Positions 60,058-64,000 of a stretch of 64,000 nt of DNA are shown here, one piece after another. Origin of the DNA: Haladaptatus salinisoli (lineage in GTDB: Archaea; Halobacteriota; Halobacteria; Halobacteriales; Haladaptataceae); assembly GCF_020614375.1 (NCBI RefSeq), contig NZ_CP085328.1:248001-312000 (forward strand), given 5' to 3'. A model generated the notes under the pieces. That model saw only the letters and a program-made list of their open reading frames with translations. It did not search any database and had not been told where the DNA came from. Position 1 is the first letter of the stretch, and every line of letters begins with the position of its first letter. A program made the position numbers and the translations under genes.

Positions 60058-62592
60058 TTAGCGCCGGCGTGATTCACTGTCGCCGGAAAAGAGAGTCGTG
60101 AGTAGTTTGTGCAGTGCCGTCTGCATATGCTGGTGGAAGGTTGGAGAGGCGATATCAAGCGTGTTCGCGAGCGTTTCGCCCGTACTGACACGCGGGTATT
60201 CGAAATACCCACTGTGAAAGCTCATCTGTAGGATTTCGAGTTGGCGGTCGGTGAGCGCTGTTTCGAGTTCGTTCAGAAAGCTGGTGCGTGAGTGGACTGG
60301 CCGCGTCCGCTGTCGTTTGGCGTGAAGGGAGGCAGCCGGATAGATATCCTGTACCGCCTCAACGAACGACCGAACGTCGACATCAGCAGGCACTTCGATG
60401 GTCAACGTCCCCTCACCATGGGATGCCATCCCACTTTGGATATAGGCTCCCCGTTCGATGAGTAGCTGGGAGGCCGTTTCAGCGCTCTGGAAGACGAATT
60501 CGAAGGAACTGTCCGCCCCTGTCTCGGCGATCAAGCGCGCCTGATCGACTCTCGATGCTGCTTGGGCCCGCTCTAACAACTGATCTGGGGCGACGTCGGT
60601 GGCGGTGACGTAAAACAGCAACGTCCCATCCGACGAGGGGACGGCGCCATCGAGCGTGATGGTACACGACAATTCGTCGGAAACGGTGAAGAAGAACGCA
60701 TCAGTCTCACCCAGCGAAAATTCGAGCTCCAAAATCTGATCCGTGTGCAGGAGCTTTTTGTTTTCGGTGGCGTTGATTGCGTGGCCGATCGTCTCGCCCA
60801 ACTCCGCGAAGACTGCCTGTTCGAGCTCGCCGACCACCTCCGGCGCTGGTGCGTATACGACCAGTACGCCGTAAGTCGTGTTACCATATCCGAGGGGGAT
60901 ACAGGCGGCAGCCCGATACCCGCATGCCAACGCATCTTCTCTCACGGCATCGGGGAACGCGTTGCTCGTCGCGATATCCTCGACGACGGTGAGGGTACCG
61001 GTTTCGAGCGTCGTCGCCGCCGATCCTTGTTCCGTCGCCGGCGCTGCGGCATCGACGGTGTGGAGATACGAGTCGTCGATGCCCGCCGCGGTTCGGAGAT
61101 TCAGCCCGCGCTCCGCAGAGGAAAGATCACCGATGAGGGCGCCGAGATAGCTGTCCGACGCGGCGAACCGCTCGCAGACCGTCCGTTCGATCTCCTCGCG
61201 CGTCGGCGCAGCGACGAGCGTCTGGTTGATGTCGCGAATGATCGCGTTGAGGCGATTCACGGTTTCTAACTCGTCGCGTTGGCGGGCCACAGCACGTTCA
61301 CGCTCGGCGCGTGTCAACGCTGCTTCCGTGTTCGCAGCCAAGACACGCATGAGGCCGTAGTCAATACGATCGAAGTCGTAAACCGAGGTTGATGCCGTGA
61401 TCAAGACGCCGTGCGCACCGAGCGAGGTGATGATCGCACTTCGAATCGGCGTCTCCTGTGATTGGTGCTCATCAATGTCTTGGAGGTCGGGAATCACTTG
61501 TGAGTTGCCCGTCTCGAAGACATCCCAAATTAGCGTATCCTCGGGGGTGACTGTCGGGGGAGACCCGTCGAAGATGGTGGTTACTGCTTCGGAAGTGGCG
61601 ACCGGTTCGAGAGCCGTTTCGTCTTCTAAGGAGAGGTGAAGCCCAGTGATTGGTAACTCTAAAACATCGGTTGCCGTTTGTACCGCTTCGGTGCAGATCT
61701 CCTGACGGGACGAGGTCGCGAGCATCCGCTGGGTCGTCGTATGTAACGATTGAAGTGCATCTTCACGCCGCTTTTGATCGCTGATATCACGGAAGATCCC
61801 TTGGATTACGCGGCGATCCTGGAGCGTGGTGACGTTCGAATTGATGGCGACCGGGATGTGCTGGCCATCGGCAGTGACAACTTTGAGATCGTCATTTTGT
61901 GCGAACAAACCGCCACGCTGTCGATGCCCCCGAAAGAGCTGTTCGTACCGGTCGGCTTCCTCCGACGGATGGAGGTCGATTTGATGCATGCCCTCGATTT
62001 CATCCGTCGGTTTCCCGAGGAGTTCAGCGGCGGCGTGATTCGCTTCCTGGATGACACCCGTTTCGGCATCGGCGACGAAAATCGCATCTGGCGCCGCTTC
62101 GACGAGGGTCTGATACTTCTCTCTCGCCGCGTTCAATTGCTCGCGCTGTCGTTTCTGGTCCGAGATATCGCGGAGAACCGCCGTATAGAGGGATTGATCA
62201 CGGTACGCATGTTCGCGAAGCGAGAACGAAAGCGGGACATCGGTACCGTCTTTGCATCGCCCAACACGCTCAAGATCAGTGTGTTCAACTACTGTCTCGG
62301 CGTCATGCATATACTGGTGCAACTCGGCGAGATATTCGTCGCGATACTGCTCGGGGAAGAGGTCGTCAACTGATCGACCGACGAGTTCATCGATGTCGTA
62401 GCCAAAGATGTCGCTCGCTGCCTCATTTGCAAAGCAAATCGTCGCAGTATCATCGAGAGTGAGAAGTCCGTCAAGTGCGTTGTGAACGAGCTGTTCGAAA
62501 AAGGCGTCTTCCGTGAGTGTCTCGGTGCCCTCGTGAGGACGAGAATTCGAGTCATCTGAGCCAGAAGGAAGGGGCATGAATAGGTGTGGCAT
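60058..62592 (-). CDS. PAS-PAS-GAF-GAF BAT-family sensor/transcription regulator
   Basis: From ATG 62592 (MPHLF) the protein is 844 residues. PAS 1 (about 30-140; FFEQLVHNALDGLLTLDDTAT), PAS 2 (about 150-270; LVEAAPDAIFVADAETGVI), GAF 1 (about 290-440), a coiled linker and GAF 2 (about 470-610), the BAT-associated domain (ELEFSLGETDAFFFTVSDEL) and C-terminal HTH_10 (LTDRQLEILQMSFHSGYFEYPRV). It is expected to sense small molecules or redox and to control transcription directly. An upstream frame extension to 62865 is antisense to the TnpB remnant and is rejected. Confidence 0.88.
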   Translation of the reverse strand: MPHLFMPLPSGSDDSNSRPHEGTETLTEDAFFEQLVHNALDGLLTLDDTATICFANEAASDIFGYDIDELVGRSVDDLFPEQYRDEYLAELHQYMHDAETVVEHTDLERVGRCKDGTDVPLSFSLREHAYRDQSLYTAVLRDISDQKRQREQLNAAREKYQTLVEAAPDAIFVADAETGVIQEANHAAAELLGKPTDEIEGMHQIDLHPSEEADRYEQLFRGHRQRGGLFAQNDDLKVVTADGQHIPVAINSNVTTLQDRRVIQGIFRDISDQKRREDALQSLHTTTQRMLATSSRQEICTEAVQTATDVLELPITGLHLSLEDETALEPVATSEAVTTIFDGSPPTVTPEDTLIWDVFETGNSQVIPDLQDIDEHQSQETPIRSAIITSLGAHGVLITASTSVYDFDRIDYGLMRVLAANTEAALTRAERERAVARQRDELETVNRLNAIIRDINQTLVAAPTREEIERTVCERFAASDSYLGALIGDLSSAERGLNLRTAAGIDDSYLHTVDAAAPATEQGSAATTLETGTLTVVEDIATSNAFPDAVREDALACGYRAAACIPLGYGNTTYGVLVVYAPAPEVVGELEQAVFAELGETIGHAINATENKKLLHTDQILELEFSLGETDAFFFTVSDELSCTITLDGAVPSSDGTLLFYVTATDVAPDQLLERAQAASRVDQARLIAETGADSSFEFVFQSAETASQLLIERGAYIQSGMASHGEGTLTIEVPADVDVRSFVEAVQDIYPAASLHAKRQRTRPVHSRTSFLNELETALTDRQLEILQMSFHSGYFEYPRVSTGETLANTLDIASPTFHQHMQTALHKLLTTLFSGDSESRRR

Positions 62593-62707
62593 GATGCCGC
62601 AGTATTGAATATGTTTTTCACAAACATCAGGCAGTATTCTCCGTGAATCGGAGATACGGTCATCACTGATACCTGGCTCACTTCTCCGTCCTGACTCATC
62701 ACCGCTT

Positions 62708-62881
62708 ATGAGGGACTGGAACGCGGCGGATAACATCCTCGTTCGCGGTCTGAAGAAAGTAGGAGCGGGATGCTCCGAATCAACGCCTGTGGAGACTGCG
62801 CTCCATACGGGAACCACTTCGGTTCCTGCAAAGCGCGTCGTGGAAGCAGGAAGCCCCGTCCTCAACGCGCGAAGCGCGTAA
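62708..62881 (+). pseudogene. tnpB: TnpB (IS200/IS605 family) 3' remnant
   Basis: Only the C-terminal 57 residues remain: RDWNAADNILVRGLKKVG, then VPAKRVVEAGSPVLN, ending TAA 62879-62881. The final DxNAAxNIL (third RuvC carboxylate region) and VVEAGSP are typical of TnpB C-termini. The end hairpin ACGCGC-GAA-GCGCGT and the flank GGGTAGTTCAC are typical of the right end of such elements. The rest of the gene is absent, so it is a decayed scar. Confidence 0.7.
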
Positions 62882-63046
62882 GGCAGGGTAGTTCACATGC
62901 TGTTTCGGCGGTTTAATAGCGGAAACTAGGTTTCTCCCCATGTCGTTCTCTACAAACACAAGACACAAACCAAGGGTCGAGGAACTGCTTGATTAGTTGG
63001 GCGAAAGAACCAAGCCCACTAATTGTGTATACTTGCTGCATTGGCC

Positions 63047-63742
63047 ATGCCCGAAGATAAGCGGAGTGAGCAGATGTGTCCCGTGCTCGAGGTTGAGTTC
63101 ACCATCTGGAACTCGGCATATCCGTTCGTCGGCGTGTCCAAAGCAGAAGCCTGCATGTTCGAACTCGCAGAGATGGTTCCTCGTCACGATGGACGGTATG
63201 CAGAATTCTTCAACATTACGGGTGTGAATCCGAATCGAATTGTGGATATTGCAGCCGATAACGCGACCGTCGATGTCTCACTTCTCACTGAATACGAACA
63301 CGGAGGGCTCTTCGAATTCCTCGTATCGGGGAATTGTCCGGCTATCACGCTTGCTGAACTCGGTGCGCTTCCACGGGAAGTACAGAGTGTAGATGGTGAG
63401 GGTCACATCGTCGCCGAAGTTCCACCACAATACGATTCCTCGGTGGTTATCGACGCGTTCCTCGAAGAAAATCCCGATGCGGAACTCACTGCCAAACGAG
63501 AAAAAGACTCAATCACGCCCCTATTCAGCCATTCCATCTTCCAGCAAGTGCTTCATACCCACCTCACCGACCGGCAGCGCGAGGTTCTCCAAGCCGCCTT
63601 CGACGCCGGGTATTACAACTGGCCGCGTGAATGCACCGGAAAGGACATCGCTGAGGAACTCAACATCTCCTCAGCGACGTTCTCCGAGCATATTCACGCA
63701 GCCGAGCGCAAACTCCTCACTATTTTGTTTGATGGTGCATAG
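63047..63742 (+). CDS. BAT-family (HTH_10) transcriptional regulator
   Basis: From ATG 63047 the protein is 231 residues. The N-terminal BAT-type sensor domain (VEFTIWNSAYPFVGVSKAEACMFELAEMVP) is followed by the C-terminal HTH_10 (LTDRQREVLQAAFDAGYYNWPRECTGKDIAEELNISSATFSEHIHAAERKLL). It is downstream of the TnpB scar and pairs with the minus-strand HalOD1 gene at the right edge (convergent). Confidence 0.85.
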   Translation: MPEDKRSEQMCPVLEVEFTIWNSAYPFVGVSKAEACMFELAEMVPRHDGRYAEFFNITGVNPNRIVDIAADNATVDVSLLTEYEHGGLFEFLVSGNCPAITLAELGALPREVQSVDGEGHIVAEVPPQYDSSVVIDAFLEENPDAELTAKREKDSITPLFSHSIFQQVLHTHLTDRQREVLQAAFDAGYYNWPRECTGKDIAEELNISSATFSEHIHAAERKLLTILFDGA

Positions 63743-63789
63743 GATGACCGCGTTAACCGCTCTCGAGAGATTGTCTGGAGATTCGGATT

Positions 63790-64000
63790 TTATGACTGGG
63801 TGTCATCCAGTAGCGAAACAGTTGTCTGGCCATCTGCGTGGACGGTGACGTCACACCCTTCATATCGAAACGTTACATAGCCATTTGGAGACTGCCGATA
63901 CCGCTCGTACCCCGGTTCAAAGACCTGATTCAGAGCATCGGGATTAATAACGTCGTAGAGCGGTTGCATGCACTCCGGACTAGTCTCGGTTGCAGCGGCA
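63790..64000 (-). CDS. HalOD1 output-domain protein (partial at right edge)
   Basis: Minus-strand frame open to the window end, with stop TAA at 63790-63792. Visible residues include LYDVINPDALNQVFEPG and NGYVTFRYEGCDVTVHADGQ, a HalOD1 domain like the one at 59087-59395. Its 5' end lies outside the window. Confidence 0.8.
   Translation of the reverse strand, partial: AAATETSPECMQPLYDVINPDALNQVFEPGYERYRQSPNGYVTFRYEGCDVTVHADGQTTVSLLDDTQS

Noticed and set aside
62593..62865. N-terminal extension of the PAS-GAF-BAT frame
   Set aside because: It is antisense to the TnpB remnant and lacks similarity; ATG 62592 is a better start.
1..64000. CRISPR array
   Set aside because: I looked for regularly spaced 25-40 base direct repeats and saw none; the only repeats are the three-copy element, the hairpins and the GTGAAC iterons.

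Overview
The window is haloarchaeal DNA (class Halobacteria). The evidence is the set of regulator families found almost only there (bacterio-opsin-activator HTH_10 proteins, HalOD1 domains, DUF7344-like winged helices), acidic proteins, archaeal TATA-like boxes close to start codons, and a Tat/lipobox solute-binding protein. I see no complete rRNA or tRNA gene, no CRISPR array and no intact transposase. The genus cannot be told from sequence alone.

Layout. (1) 1-5.7 kb is patchy: the tail of an upstream gene, a CapA-like phosphoesterase overlapping a truncated diol-dehydratase medium-subunit fragment, an alkyltransferase (ogt), a broken HNH nuclease gene, a winged-helix regulator divergent from a conserved protein, and IS200/IS605-type end motifs. 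(2) 5.8-16.5 kb is catabolic: a BKACE-like enzyme with a VOC protein, then Fe-alcohol dehydrogenase, M81 metallopeptidase, aldehyde dehydrogenase, a BAT-type regulator, a glutamine-synthetase-like ligase and an ethanolamine-type permease. The last set can be read as a gamma-glutamylation route for ethanolamine or a related amine. (3) 17.2-24.2 kb holds a carbohydrate-type ABC importer with RraA-like and nitrilase-family enzymes and a TrmB regulator.

(4) 24.4-47.5 kb is a defence island. It carries a DUF262/DUF1524 (GmrSD-like) protein, an EVE-like gene interrupted by one stop codon, an McrBC pair whose McrB has EVE-like modules, a DUF4268 gene with a stop at codon 4, and an operon of DUF499-like ATPase, short PglZ, DUF1156-type DNA methyltransferase and a small protein. 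A helicase-nuclease follows on the other strand, then TcmP with two tandem radical-SAM proteins. The last two modules are the best candidates for poorly described systems.

(5) 47.6-51.4 kb looks like a plasmid or provirus remnant: a 36-bp perfect palindrome, a three-way-junction structure, overlapping small genes, and GGTGAAC/GTTCACC inverted repeats. (6) 51.6-58.6 kb has a rifampicin-phosphotransferase-like protein with a divergent BAT regulator, a DHFR-like protein, a flavin monooxygenase and a FilR1-type regulator that has lost its DNA-binding domain. (7) 58.3-64.0 kb is a regulator cluster (DUF7344, HalOD1, PAS-GAF-BAT) with a TnpB 3' remnant.

A small acidic-protein element occurs three times (about 1.7, 7.2 and 40.6 kb). 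One copy truncates the dehydratase gene and one has a single-base frameshift. Broken genes are frequent, which points to turnover in the accessory parts.
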